Below, piece after piece: positions 1-7,950 of a stretch of DNA of 64,000 nt (its first letter is position 1; each line of letters opens with the position of its first letter). Source of the DNA: Candidatus Peregrinibacteria bacterium GW2011_GWF2_39_17 (GTDB taxonomy: Bacteria; Patescibacteriota; Gracilibacteria; UBA1369; UBA12473); NCBI GenBank assembly GCA_000993615.1, contig LBWM01000002.1, forward strand, positions 1 to 64,000, read 5' to 3'. Both the position numbers and the translations under genes were made by a program. Under the pieces are notes generated by a model that was not told the origin of the DNA, ran no database searches, and worked only from the letters and a program-made list of their open reading frames with translations.

Positions 1-1
1 A

Positions 2-169
2 GTTATAACTGGATTTTCATTATCAAATAGTATTTTAAAATTAGGCGATCCCGTGCAAATCGACGGTAGTAATGGTAAAATAGAAAAAACACAATATGGT
101 GTTTTGGACTACGGGCATTCACCCCTTAATCCCCTCTGCCCTTCGCCCAAAACAGAAAAAGAAATTTGA
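2..169 (+). pseudogene. 3' fragment of an unidentified CDS at the window edge
   Basis: Position 2 opens an uninterrupted frame that ends with TGA at 167-169. Its 5' end lies outside the window. The first 33 or so residues read like real protein (for example ILKLGDPVQIDG), with a weak resemblance to the beta-domain of MscS-type channels. I do not trust that assignment. From about nt 100 the sequence becomes the cassette leader repeat seen again near 3,991 and 7,704, so the natural end of the gene was probably replaced when the cassette region joined it. Read it as a truncated gene tail at the array boundary, or as chance. Confidence 0.3.
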
Positions 170-223
170 AAATTTTTTAAAACAATTCCGACTACTGTCG
201 GAAAAAAGAAAAGGAATACATCA
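101..223 (-). repeat. Degenerate copy of the cassette leader repeat
   Basis: The order of motifs matches the copies at 3991-4107 and 7704-7785: a GTTTTGG start, ACCCCTTAATCCCCTC, CTTCGCCCAAAAC, an AT-rich stretch, then ATACATCA directly before an R''-like box. It lacks the AAATCCAATTT block of the better copies. It marks the left limit of the visible cassette array. Confidence 0.4.
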
Positions 224-320
224 GCTAACAACGAGTATCCGGTTACGGCTTTTATCCAAAAGCCTCCACCCAAATTTTTCTTCCGCTCCGCTACAGAAAA
301 AAATTTAAGAAAATTCACTT
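224..320 (+). other. Decayed attC-like site 0
   Basis: It starts with an R''-like GCTAAC after ATACATCA, the same context as sites D and F. It also has a typical inner stem, AAATTTTT...AAAAAAATTT, around a TTCCGCTCCGCT loop (about 270-306). The right outer arm and the GTT-type R' box are missing, and the next gene starts at 321. I infer a 3'-truncated attC. Confidence 0.4.
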
Positions 321-797
321 ATGCAAAATACAGAAGAGGCATATAAATGGATTGTTGGCCTTCTCCATCAAGACAATATTCCTTTTCAAATATCTGGAGG
401 ATTTGCAGCACGGCTATATGGTTCAGACAGACCATTATATGATATAGACATCGAAATACATGATGAAGATTTTGCCAAGCTATTACCTTTTGTTAAAGAA
501 AAAATTATATATGGTCCTGACAGATACAAAGATGAAACTTTTGAACTTTTACTCATGACTCTCAAATATGATGGTCAAGAAATTGATATCTGTGGTTGTG
601 ACTCAGATTTATTGTTCAACCAAGAAACGAAAGAGTGGGAATCGTGTGGAACTGATATTACTAAAGCCGTTGAGCAAGAAGTCTATGGAGCAAAAGTTCC
701 AATAATCGCTTGGCAAAATCTAGTTGCTTATAAAAAGAAAATAAGAAGGCCAACAGATCTTGAAGATGTAAAGAATATTGAGAATAAATTTTCTTAA
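321..797 (+). CDS. Nucleotidyltransferase-fold protein (MNT/LinB-AadA-like), cassette gene
   Basis: 158 aa. The pol-beta-type nucleotidyltransferase signature is present: GG at residues 26-27 in SGGFAARLYGS, followed by D41-x-D43 (DIDIEI). A plausible third acidic residue is D89 in QEIDICG. The pattern fits small antibiotic nucleotidyltransferases and MNT/AbiEii-like proteins, which would transfer an NMP group to a drug, a protein or an RNA; the substrate cannot be told from sequence. Length matches minimal single-domain members. The gene fills a cassette closed by attC A, whose R'' begins 7 nt after the stop codon. The start is the first ATG after the decayed site 0. No Shine-Dalgarno is visible. 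Confidence 0.7.
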   Translation: MQNTEEAYKWIVGLLHQDNIPFQISGGFAARLYGSDRPLYDIDIEIHDEDFAKLLPFVKEKIIYGPDRYKDETFELLLMTLKYDGQEIDICGCDSDLLFNQETKEWESCGTDITKAVEQEVYGAKVPIIAWQNLVAYKKKIRRPTDLEDVKNIENKFS

Positions 798-804
798 ATT
801 ACAA

Positions 805-924
805 CGCCTAACAATGAATAACTGGTTCACTCACTCCGTTCGCTCTCCCAAGTTTGGTGGCGGTATGTCGCTCCGCTCTAAATTATACCGCCACCAAACT
901 TCAGTTATTCATGGACGTTAGGCG
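805..924 (+). other. Integron attC site A
   Basis: R'' CGCCTAAC (805-812) and R' GTTAGGCG (917-924) are exact reverse complements. The outer arms ATGAATAACTG and CAGTTATTCAT pair perfectly. The inner stem of 16 bp (AAGTTTGGTGGCGGTA with its complement) pairs perfectly around a loop with CGCTCCGCT. This is complete attC architecture, with an expected recombination point between G and TT in R'. Confidence 0.85.
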
Positions 925-957
925 AAAGCGAAAAAATTACTTGCTAATTAATAACTT

Positions 958-1227
958 ATGCCAGAAAACGAACCAACACCGGATAGATTGGCTCAATTAA
1001 GGACTGAATACGAAGACGCTCTAAAAGCACTTGATCCAGAGGGTCCCAGAACAGCCGTTGAAATATTACATAAACACCAAGGAGCGATACCACTTTTCGA
1101 GCTCGGTTTAAAATTAGCAAGAGAAATGCCTGAAGGAACTGAAGAATTAATTGAGGAAATTAGAGAACGACTACGCTCAAGAGAACAAGAATTAGGTGAA
1201 CAGCTCTATCCTGCAAGACGAAGATGA
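958..1227 (+). CDS. Small hypothetical cassette protein
   Basis: 89 aa, not recognised. It is strongly charged with no Cys or membrane segment. It starts with an acidic/proline-rich head, and the C-terminal half (about residues 57-82) is Glu/Arg-rich and probably helical, so a small helical cytosolic protein is likely. It sits alone in the cassette bounded by attC A and attC B. That cassette has the cleanest signature in the array: its 5' end GTTAGGCG is the exact complement of its own R'' CGCCTAAC. The ATG is 33 nt inside the cassette. No function is offered. Confidence 0.6.
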   Translation: MPENEPTPDRLAQLRTEYEDALKALDPEGPRTAVEILHKHQGAIPLFELGLKLAREMPEGTEELIEEIRERLRSREQELGEQLYPARRR

Positions 1228-1239
1228 TTTTTTCGCCAT

Positions 1240-1349
1240 CGCCTAACACGGCGTATACGACATCCCTCGTTCTCTTCGGGGGTACAGCTCCGCTGATAGT
1301 TTACCCCCTGCGTTCAGTCGGGGCGTCGTATACGCCGAAACGTTGTCAG
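1240..1349 (+). other. Integron attC site B
   Basis: R'' CGCCTAAC (1240-1247) and R' GTTGTCAG (1342-1349). The outer arms GGCGTATACGAC and GTCGTATACGCC pair perfectly over 12 bp. An inner stem (GGGGTA...TACCCC) surrounds a loop with GCTCCGCT. R'' and R' do not match each other, as expected: R' is donated by the following cassette, whose own R'' (site C) it does match. Confidence 0.85.
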
Positions 1350-1386
1350 AAATCAAAAAAGACAGAATCCACGTAATTTAAATGAA

Positions 1387-1911
1387 ATGTTAGGAGCTCC
1401 ATCTTCAGATCCAACAGAAAATGTACCAATTAATCCGATCATCCCAAAATCGGAAAGAAGGGAATCTATTGATAGGTTAATTTGTGCCGAAGCAATTTAC
1501 GGAAGAGATGCAAATCCCCTTTTTGATCAAGTTGGTAGCCTAGACGGTATCAGAATTGTAGAACGAAGAGACTATCAAAAAGATGACAAATATAGATGTG
1601 CATGGTTTGTATTTAAAGACGAAGATTGGTGGACTAGGGAAAATGATTTAACTTTAGAATTTTGGGATGACACTGAAAATTTCTTAAAAGCTAGAGGGTA
1701 CATTAAAGTTGATCAACCTGAAGATGGAGACATAGTACTCTACAAACGCGGGAAAGAACTAGACAAACCTTCTACTGTTAATCACTTCGGAATCTTTAAC
1801 AAAGGTCAAGTTGTTTCAAAATTTAATCAAGGGCATATATTTAGACACGATATAGACATGGTTCCAAACATGTTCGGTGAAAATCTCATGTTTATGAGAA
1901 AAAATAAATAA
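1387..1911 (+). CDS. NlpC/P60 (papain-fold)-like protein, cassette gene
   Basis: 174 aa. The second half has the order of an NlpC/P60 or CHAP-type papain-like fold. A candidate nucleophile C71 lies in YRCAWFVF at the start of a helix, then PEDGDIVLY at about 111-119, then H133 in VNHFGIF, as in the HxGI strand of the family. A polar residue in the following strands could complete the site. Members usually cleave peptidoglycan peptides or related amide bonds. With no signal peptide this one may act inside the cell, or be a toxin- or effector-like enzyme. It occupies the cassette between attC B and attC C. Family assignment is by motif pattern only. Confidence 0.5.
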   Translation: MLGAPSSDPTENVPINPIIPKSERRESIDRLICAEAIYGRDANPLFDQVGSLDGIRIVERRDYQKDDKYRCAWFVFKDEDWWTRENDLTLEFWDDTENFLKARGYIKVDQPEDGDIVLYKRGKELDKPSTVNHFGIFNKGQVVSKFNQGHIFRHDIDMVPNMFGENLMFMRKNK

Positions 1912-1930
1912 TCAATTCCTTTTTTGATAT

Positions 1931-2042
1931 CTGACAACAGCGCGTTAGCGGTTCGCTGTGGCTCACCCAAGTTTGACCGCGGTGCGCCCTTCGGGCAAAA
2001 TTGTACCGCGATCAAACTTCGTCAACGCGCGGACGTTGTACG
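1931..2042 (+). other. Integron attC site C
   Basis: R'' CTGACAAC (1931-1938) and R' GTTGTACG (2035-2042). The outer arms GCGCGTTAGCG and CGTCAACGCGC pair with a small internal loop. The inner stem AAGTTTGACCGCGGT with ACCGCGATCAAACTT has one mismatch. The inner loop carries CCCTTCGGG. R'' is the exact complement of the 5' end of its cassette at 1342-1349. Confidence 0.85.
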
Positions 2043-2127
2043 AAATATACTTTTCCTTTTAGGGCTAAAGCCCTTTGCTTTTCAATAATAGGCAAATTGG
2101 ATTTCCTTTTTTTGATAGAGGGGAAAA
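2043..2127 (+). repeat. Conserved cassette leader, copy F1, with terminator-like hairpin
   Basis: It directly follows the R' of attC C. Motifs in order are AAATATACTTTTCCTTTT, a hairpin AGGGCTAAAGCCCT (2061-2074) followed by T-rich sequence, TTTTCAATAATA (2079-2090), AAATTGGATTT (2094-2104) and TAGAGGGG (2116-2123). The same order recurs at 8924-9008, and in reverse complement at 3991-4107 and 7704-7785. Here no plus-strand gene follows; instead the minus-strand hydrolase gene ends 12 nt beyond. Confidence 0.7.
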
Positions 2128-2138
2128 CGATTTTAATC

Positions 2139-2912
2139 TCAATCGTAAAGTTTAACCCCTTTCTCAGGAGATGGATTTTCGGAATCAGGATCAGAAAATG
2201 CCCACAAAGGTGCCGCACTCATTATTCTACCGTTTCTCTCACCTCGAAACTGATGATCACAATTCGGAATAACAACACTTCTTACCACAGAGGCTCCAGT
2301 AGCTAACGATGCAAAGAATGATCCAGCATCTTTCCCAACAACTTCATCATTTTCGCCAATCACGATATGACATTCCCCAGTGTATTTTCGTAGACCCTCA
2401 GTTATCGCTTCTTGACCAGCATCACCTGATGGTGCCATCAATAAAATTTTCTTCACCTGCGGATATTCATGAGCCACTGCCGCAATTGCACTTGATCCTG
2501 CAGAAAATCCAACTAGATAAATCACTACGTCATCGGTTTTTACGCCAGAAATTTCCACTGCATTTTTGAGTGCATAATCAATCACGACCTTTAAATGCTC
2601 ACGAACTGAAACATCATATTTGAAACCTGCATAAACAGGATTATCGGTTCTAATCACAGCCCCAACATTTTGCTGAACGTGATTTCCAAGAGTAGCATAT
2701 TTATTGTTGTATCCATCAATATCACCAAGGGCGCCAGGATAATTAATAACTATTATTCCGTTATCACTAGGATGAACTGTTAACTTCACACTCAATGGAA
2801 ATTCTTGCCCTACAAATCTGCCATCCTGGAGGGACGGGTCATCAGAAATGGCTTTCCTTCTAAATGAAGCATCATAGCTTTCACGACGTTCAGAGTCTTC
2901 ACGAACTCCCAT
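2139..2912 (-). CDS. Alpha/beta-hydrolase
   Basis: 257 aa with the serine-hydrolase layout. The nucleophile elbow is GFSAGS with Ser138. An acidic residue, D189, lies in GENDEVV after a beta strand, and His220 lies in CDHQF, giving a plausible Ser-Asp-His triad in canonical order. A hydrophobic strand (GIIVINYPG) precedes an oxyanion-type loop. No signal peptide is seen, so the enzyme is likely cytosolic. Substrate is unknown; small esterases and dienelactone-hydrolase-like enzymes share this size. The gene runs against the array direction between attC C and D, followed upstream by a second minus-strand gene, so this interval is probably two fused or rearranged cassettes. The intervening 177 nt holds part of the leader repeat. 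Confidence 0.7.
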   Translation of the reverse strand: MGVREDSERRESYDASFRRKAISDDPSLQDGRFVGQEFPLSVKLTVHPSDNGIIVINYPGALGDIDGYNNKYATLGNHVQQNVGAVIRTDNPVYAGFKYDVSVREHLKVVIDYALKNAVEISGVKTDDVVIYLVGFSAGSSAIAAVAHEYPQVKKILLMAPSGDAGQEAITEGLRKYTGECHIVIGENDEVVGKDAGSFFASLATGASVVRSVVIPNCDHQFRGERNGRIMSAAPLWAFSDPDSENPSPEKGVKLYD

Positions 2913-2991
2913 ATAATATGATTAAGAGAAGCAAATATAGCACATAAATCAAATTATGCAAGTAAATCCTACAATTTATCAAAAATAAGGA

Positions 2992-3055
2992 GTTTTTTGA
3001 TAGAGGGGAAACAAGGTTGTTTTCTCCGCCATCGCTCCGAAAACATTTTTTTATA
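2992..3055 (+). repeat. Partial leader repeat copy
   Basis: The stretch from TTGATAGAGGGGAAAC through GGTTGTTTTCTCCGCC to GAAAACATTTTTT closely matches 8993-9050, which continues the full leader copy F2. The first half of the leader is missing. It separates two minus-strand genes and probably marks an old cassette junction. Confidence 0.6.
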
Positions 3056-3089
3056 AACGGATGAAAATATTATTAAAGTCAAACTCAAT

Positions 3090-3827
3090 TTACTCAATTC
3101 TAGAATAAATACCCAATTGGCGCAAACCGTCGATTTGCTTTTTTGTAAGAAGAATAATTTTTCTAAAACTCACTGAATCGAAAATTAAATTATCCCCACT
3201 TATTTGTAACTGCGGGTTTCCTGACATTTGGTATTCATTATTAACTATCAAATTTGTACTGTGATCTGGTTCAATACCCTCATATTTCGCAAAAAAACTT
3301 AAGTTATTTCCTGCTGTCATTGCTATTCCCATCATTATTTCTTTTGGGTCTCTGCCTTGCATAGATTCTCTTTGTATTCTCATTGCAACTCTATTTGAAA
3401 AAGGAGCGTCAAAAAACACTTTATAATCCGCGTTAACTGACATTCTGCCTGATGATTCTGGGATAATTCCTTCAACCACTACTACCTTGCCCTCTCCTCG
3501 AAATTGTTCTATATCTGCCAAAAGTTTAGCCATATTGTGCTTATGTTCATTCAGAACAGGAATTCTTTCCACATAATCATCGGTGCTTATAACAGAGCAT
3601 AGATGACCAGCTTGTTCTAACTTTTCTTTCAATTGTCTCGCATAAACAGATTTCCCGGCACCGGATTTTCCAGTAACGTGAATTAATGGATGTCGTGTGG
3701 CAAGAATTTTTTCAACATCAGAAATTGTAACTTCAATTGCTAAGTCAATATTATTTACAATTTTAGTCATTTGAACTTCCGATGTTGGGATGTGTGTATC
3801 TGGTACATCTTCGCTGGGATTGTCCAT
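3090..3827 (-). CDS. P-loop nucleoside/small-molecule kinase (uridine-kinase-like)
   Basis: 245 aa. The Walker A motif GKSGAGKS is at residues 53-60 after a hydrophobic strand (LIHVT). Next comes ISTDDYVERIP, where kinases of the uridine kinase/PRK type carry a catalytic Asp. A second hydrophobic strand (KVVVVEGIIPE) ends in the acidic residue typical of these kinases. R-rich LID-like sequence (RVAMRIQRES) follows. The N-terminal 45 residues are probably a flexible or regulatory segment. Phosphate acceptor unknown. The gene lies on the minus strand, upstream of which (plus-strand 3991-4107) is the conserved leader repeat and attC D, so the leader precedes this gene in its own reading direction. 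Confidence 0.65.
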   Translation of the reverse strand: MDNPSEDVPDTHIPTSEVQMTKIVNNIDLAIEVTISDVEKILATRHPLIHVTGKSGAGKSVYARQLKEKLEQAGHLCSVISTDDYVERIPVLNEHKHNMAKLLADIEQFRGEGKVVVVEGIIPESSGRMSVNADYKVFFDAPFSNRVAMRIQRESMQGRDPKEIMMGIAMTAGNNLSFFAKYEGIEPDHSTNLIVNNEYQMSGNPQLQISGDNLIFDSVSFRKIILLTKKQIDGLRQLGIYSRIE

Positions 3828-3990
3828 GATATTTTTTTGAGTTAGCTATGCTATCCTTCATTATTTATCTACGACAAGTCAACTTCTGGAACCCGTTTCT
3901 TTTTCGTCCAAATCTGCCATACTGCCTGTTTTAGTTATTTAATCTAATGATTATAGCATATACAAAGGTTAGAAGCCATGCTTTAAAAGT

Positions 3991-4107
3991 TTTGGCTCAC
4001 AAAATTTACCCCTTTAATTCCCCTCTTTTGCTCGCCCAAACAAAATCCAATTTACTTTTCATTATTGAAAAACAATTTTCTTTCAGAAAATAAAAAAAAC
4101 ATACATC
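3991..4107 (-). repeat. Conserved cassette leader, inverted copy R1
   Basis: The reverse complement reads TTTTCAATAATG, AAATTGGATTTTG, GAGGGGAATTAAAGGGGTAA, the same motif order as copy F1 on the plus strand. The last 66 nt or so before attC D (ending ACATACATCATTTAAC) are almost identical to 7720-7785 before attC F. In minus-strand direction it lies between attC D and the kinase gene that starts at 3827. The remaining bases to 3828 hold nothing recognisable. Confidence 0.75.
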
Positions 4108-4229
4108 ATTTAACACGGCATATGCGGCTACGCTCCTCGTACCTCATCGCTACACCCATATTTGCCAGCGGTCGCCCTTCGAGCATATTATACCGCCAAC
4201 AAACATCGCATACACGCGAACGTTGTGCG
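4107..4229 (+). other. Integron attC site D (imperfect)
   Basis: The left box is CATTTAAC (4107-4114) and R' is GTTGTGCG (4222-4229). Outer arms share TATGCG with CGCATA. The inner stem TTTGCCAGCGGT with ACCGCCAACAAA has a few mismatches, around a CGCCCTTCGAGC loop. Overall length fits sites A-C, but pairing is poorer. Its R'' does not match the 5' end of the preceding interval, which suggests recombined or rearranged cassettes. Confidence 0.65.
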
Positions 4230-4305
4230 AAATACCTGCATTCCGTAAAATAGAAATGACGACAAAAACAACATTCATATAAACTTTTATTTTATTTCTT
4301 ATGAT

Positions 4306-5412
4306 ATGCAACCAAGACTAAAAAGATACAAACAATTTATAGAAACCCAATATGTTCAGGGATTGCTGCGGCATGACGAGTACTCTCTCGAAAAACTGGG
4401 CAAAAAGATTCAAAAGAAAATCTCGTCTGGTCAATACGAGCGTATTTTGTTTACCGGCATGGGATGCTCAGCCATCGTTTCAAATATTATCAAAGGCTTT
4501 TTTGCAGTTCAACAAATCCCAATTTATGTAGAGGTCATCAACGATTACGAGATAGATTTTCTTTTGAATATTGCAGAGTTGAAAAAAAGAAAAACGCTGG
4601 TCATCATCAGTTCCTATTCAGGACATTCGCAAGAACCAATCAATGCGTATCACAAAATTAAAGAATACACTAACGACATCGTTTTTCTTACTTCTGGCGG
4701 TAAACTTGAAAAAATTGCCCAAGAGGAAAATGTCTCGCTAATTTATTGGCGTATCACAAATCCCGATAGAGAATATCCGCTATTTCACGCCCCTCAATAT
4801 TTCAGTATTTTGCTCGACATTTTTCATAAGCTCGGTTTACTCAAGACAAATTTTCAAAAAGATATCGGCGAAGCGGCAAAATTTATTGAACGTGAATTTT
4901 CTGATAAAAAAATCGATGAAGCCAAAAAAGTAGCAAAGCAACTACAAGACAAAGATATAATCTTGCTCGCTTCTCCTAAATGGTATTTGTCTCTCCTAAA
5001 ACTAATAAAAATGCACGTCAATGAAATGGCCATGGCTCCTTGTCACAGAAATTATTTTCATGAGTTTGGACATAGCGAGGTTGCCATTTTAACTGACCCA
5101 AAAGAAAAGCACGGACTTTGGTTTTTTAGTGATAAAAACGAAGATGATTACACTAAAAAGAAAATGGACAACCTCATTAAACTTCTCACTGCCAAAGTGC
5201 CACAAAATAAGAACGTCGCCATCGCCATTACCGAGCTTAATCAGGGCAATTTTTTCAAGCAATTTTTTTCAACTCTGCAATTTATCCAGTATGTGAGTTA
5301 TTTCCTCGGAGTATATTACGATTACGAATCGAGAGAGTTAATTTCAACTGCCGCAGGCAATCCCTGGTATAATCAAAAAACGATCCAGAAAGAAAATAAA
5401 AGTAAAAAATAG
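4306..5412 (+). CDS. SIS-domain sugar-phosphate isomerase (glucose/mannose-6-P isomerase-like)
   Basis: 368 aa, with two SIS-type halves. The first has the phosphosugar loop GMGCSA (about 51-56) and the Ser-rich loop SSYSGHS (102-108), which bind the phosphate in SIS enzymes. The C-terminal half carries HVNEMAMAPCHRNYFHEFGHSE, close to the E...HEF.H signature of bifunctional phosphoglucose/phosphomannose isomerases. Family members interconvert aldose and ketose 6-phosphates in the cytosol. A related ketosamine-P deglycase or sugar-binding regulator cannot be excluded. The length agrees with the family (320-370 aa). It is the only gene between attC D and damaged site E. It is metabolic, unusual for cassette cargo, and large for a cassette. 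Confidence 0.7.
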   Translation: MQPRLKRYKQFIETQYVQGLLRHDEYSLEKLGKKIQKKISSGQYERILFTGMGCSAIVSNIIKGFFAVQQIPIYVEVINDYEIDFLLNIAELKKRKTLVIISSYSGHSQEPINAYHKIKEYTNDIVFLTSGGKLEKIAQEENVSLIYWRITNPDREYPLFHAPQYFSILLDIFHKLGLLKTNFQKDIGEAAKFIEREFSDKKIDEAKKVAKQLQDKDIILLASPKWYLSLLKLIKMHVNEMAMAPCHRNYFHEFGHSEVAILTDPKEKHGLWFFSDKNEDDYTKKKMDNLIKLLTAKVPQNKNVAIAITELNQGNFFKQFFSTLQFIQYVSYFLGVYYDYESRELISTAAGNPWYNQKTIQKENKSKK

Positions 5413-5431
5413 GATGTTTTTGTCGCCCTTT

Positions 5432-5517
5432 TTAATAACGGAATGAAGATACCCTTCGCCCGCCCTTCGGGCATATTATACCACTGACAAATATCGCATA
5501 TTCTGGAACGTTAAGTG
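5432..5517 (+). other. Truncated attC site E
   Basis: The left side begins TTAATAAC (5432-5439), and R' is GTTAAGTG (5510-5517) followed by AAATATGC as at other sites. The right inner half ATTATACCACTGACAAATATCGCATA matches the right halves of sites D and F. The left inner half between GAATGAAGAT and CGCCCTTCGGGC is missing, so the site is about 35 bp too short and cannot form the full stem. Confidence 0.55.
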
Positions 5518-5553
5518 AAATATGCTTTTCCTTTTGGATTTAATTTTTGTTAT

Positions 5554-7644
5554 TTATTCAACCAAACCATCACCATTTTGAATCAAACGTCCTTGAATTA
5601 CAGAAACTAATTGTGGCGCGAGATCATCCGACAATTTCCCATCTAAACTATACAAAGAATCCCCCATCCATCCGCCTTCTCTTTTCTTTGCAATTTCCAC
5701 ATCGACTCTTTCACGCAAACTGGCTAAATCTTGGAATTGCACATGCGGTATCTTACCTTTAACTTTATCCAATCCTTTCCTTCTTTCTGTCCAACCACCT
5801 CTCACGCCAAACATGACAGAATGTGAATCTTTAGGTTCAGCTAAAAGCACAGTGCCACTCATCTCATCATAAAGAAAAGCAAAATGCGTATGATTCAAAC
5901 CAATAAATCCTTCATGTAATCCATCGACATTCACTTCTCCTGCATCCACGATTCGTGTTTCTCCACTACTGATTTTATGACCTTCTAGCGAAGTTACTTG
6001 GACGCCGTTTGGTAATTCATAACCGTTCCTATCAAAATAAGCTCTGATTGTTTTTTCCAATTCGACATTTCCGCTAACCGAATCATCAGCCAAATCAAAA
6101 GAGGCGGATAATTCACGCTCCCCTTCTGGCGTAAATCGAACAAATCCAAAGTCGTAATTGCCAACTCCAATCTGTCTGCCTTGCAAGAAATCGAGAGCGC
6201 CGACCTCTTTGTCCAAATGATGGAAGGTATCTCCTGAATAACAAAGTGCAGTTATATATCTAAGCACATCACTTAAAAAATTTTCATCGAAATAAAAACC
6301 GATTCCCATTCCGGAAAAATTCCTATATCCCTCATCCATATCGAACTTTCGTTCTTTAAGCTGAGCTAACAGAGCCGGGATTTGTCTTCTGCGCGCATCT
6401 TGATCTTCAATAGTAGTCAACAAACCATGAACAGACACAATCACCCTTTGAGCTTTTGGATCGTTTTTAACATTGTCTAACCAAAAAGATTGCAATTCAT
6501 CACCTTGCTGAACAGAACTTAGAGCGATCAAAACACTTCTGTAAATATCAGTCGCACTATAATTATGAGCAATGGTAGGAGAATCCATCATAAATTTACC
6601 CTCCGCTTTTTGTTTTAATAGAGCATAAACTTCTGCAAATTTCGGATCGTGCTCACCAACAGAAGCAACAACGTCTAGTAACCCAATCAATCTGTTGAAT
6701 TGTGGGCTAAATTTGCGAACAGCCGCTTCTTGCGCACATTTTTTTATTTGCCGATCTTTTAAAAGAGCCTTGAATTCCGGAGAAGTTTCTTCGAAGTGCA
6801 CTATTCGATATCTTTGCGCTGGTTCACCAGTCTCAAATTGTTTAATCTTATCTTCTTCGCTTCCTTCAAACCCAGCGATATATTCTTCTCTCGTAATCGG
6901 TCTTTCTGTTTTTTTCATTTCCTCAACAAACAAATCTTTAAATTCTCTATCTTCTTCGTCAAGACCATTATGATCTAACCCCATTCGTCGCTGCGCCTCC
7001 TCGACAGAACATACACTACCAAAATATGGTACCAAATATTCCTTTTGTGCGCTCTCGACCTCAAAATTCACATCCAGAGGAACAAATTTTCTATCAAATT
7101 CTTCACCAAGAAGCTCAAAAACAGCTAGCTCCAAATTTATTCTAAAAGCTTGATTGTCGTTATATTTGTGTAACCAAGTTACGTAGTCTGCACAATTCGT
7201 TTCGCGAGGAATATCACCACGAGTTCCACCACCTGCATGCACTCGGCCTCGATCTAAAATTTTGCCAACAAAATTTCTCAAAGCTTTTTGGTCATCCCTA
7301 ATTTCCAAATAATCTTCTGGTTTCCCAATTGGATTTTCAGACATAAAACCTTCCCGACCATCATACCAAACAAACCTTCCCTCCTCATCTAGCCTTAAAT
7401 CAGATAAAGCCATTGCATATCCCATCGTTTCTATAGCATCTCCGTGAGAAGCTCTCTCATTTGCTTGCAATTCAAAAGCCGCTCTTGAAACGCCACCAAA
7501 ATCTTCTTGCAATACTGCAATCAAGCGTTGTTGAACGACAGAAGCGGTGCCATCTATTTCCGGCCCATTTTCTTGCTGATCCGCTCCAGTTTTTAAAGCA
7601 ACATCTTCCAGGGTTTGCCCATCTTTACGAAGTTTTTCAGTCAT
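5554..7644 (-). CDS. Large orphan cassette protein, function unknown
   Basis: 696 aa, soluble, with no signal peptide or membrane segment, and no family that I recognise. Two regions stand out. One is around residues 145-165, with TNCADYVTWLHKY (a lone Cys followed by aromatic residues and His), which could be a papain-like active site. The other is a C-terminal beta-rich part with GLNHTHFAFLYDEMSG and SHSVMFGVRGGW. The composition is acidic and the first 25 residues look disordered. At 2.1 kb it is far above usual cassette-gene size. It lies on the minus strand between sites E and F, and in its own direction is preceded by leader copy R2 and attC F. A transglutaminase-, protease- or toxin-like role is only a guess. 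Confidence 0.55.
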   Translation of the reverse strand: MTEKLRKDGQTLEDVALKTGADQQENGPEIDGTASVVQQRLIAVLQEDFGGVSRAAFELQANERASHGDAIETMGYAMALSDLRLDEEGRFVWYDGREGFMSENPIGKPEDYLEIRDDQKALRNFVGKILDRGRVHAGGGTRGDIPRETNCADYVTWLHKYNDNQAFRINLELAVFELLGEEFDRKFVPLDVNFEVESAQKEYLVPYFGSVCSVEEAQRRMGLDHNGLDEEDREFKDLFVEEMKKTERPITREEYIAGFEGSEEDKIKQFETGEPAQRYRIVHFEETSPEFKALLKDRQIKKCAQEAAVRKFSPQFNRLIGLLDVVASVGEHDPKFAEVYALLKQKAEGKFMMDSPTIAHNYSATDIYRSVLIALSSVQQGDELQSFWLDNVKNDPKAQRVIVSVHGLLTTIEDQDARRRQIPALLAQLKERKFDMDEGYRNFSGMGIGFYFDENFLSDVLRYITALCYSGDTFHHLDKEVGALDFLQGRQIGVGNYDFGFVRFTPEGERELSASFDLADDSVSGNVELEKTIRAYFDRNGYELPNGVQVTSLEGHKISSGETRIVDAGEVNVDGLHEGFIGLNHTHFAFLYDEMSGTVLLAEPKDSHSVMFGVRGGWTERRKGLDKVKGKIPHVQFQDLASLRERVDVEIAKKREGGWMGDSLYSLDGKLSDDLAPQLVSVIQGRLIQNGDGLVE

Positions 7645-7703
7645 ATATTAACAAAAAGGAATTAACCCTATAATATTGAAATGAAAAAGTAAAGCAAAAG
7701 GAG

Positions 7704-7785
7704 TTTTGGCTCGCCCAAACAAAATCCAATTTACTTTTCATTATTGAAAAACAATTTTCTTTCAGAAAATAAAAAAACATACATC
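7704..7785 (-). repeat. Conserved cassette leader, inverted copy R2
   Basis: TTTTGGCTCGCCCAAAC followed by AAAATCCAATTTACTTTTC, ATTATTGAAAAACAATTTTC and ACATACATC is nearly identical to copy R1 at 3991-4107. It has a deletion of about 34 nt that removes the ACCCC...CCCCTC block. In minus-strand direction it stands between attC F and the start of the 696-aa gene, so it may carry that gene's promoter. Confidence 0.75.
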
Positions 7786-7918
7786 ATTTAACACGGCATA
7801 TATGGCTACAGCTTGCTCCGTTTCACTCCACAAACTTCCGCCCATATTCACTGGCGGTAACGCCCTGCGGGCGATATTATACCGCTGTCAAACATCGCAT
7901 ATCCTGTGACGTTATGTG
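7785..7918 (+). other. Integron attC site F (imperfect)
   Basis: The left box is CATTTAAC (7785-7792) and R' is GTTATGTG (7911-7918). Left arm GGCATATATGGC and right arm TCGCATATCCTG pair partly. Inner halves CACTGGCGGTA and TACCGCTGTC surround CGCCCTGCGGGCG, itself a perfect small hairpin. The sequence is closely related to site D and probably shares a recent ancestor with it. Confidence 0.65.
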
Positions 7919-7950
7919 AAATAACAATAGGATCTTACTAAAATGAAACT

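Noticed and set aside
3090..7644. Insertion sequences explaining the inverted leader repeats
   Set aside because: No transposase or target-site duplication was seen; the repeats adjoin attC sites in every full copy.
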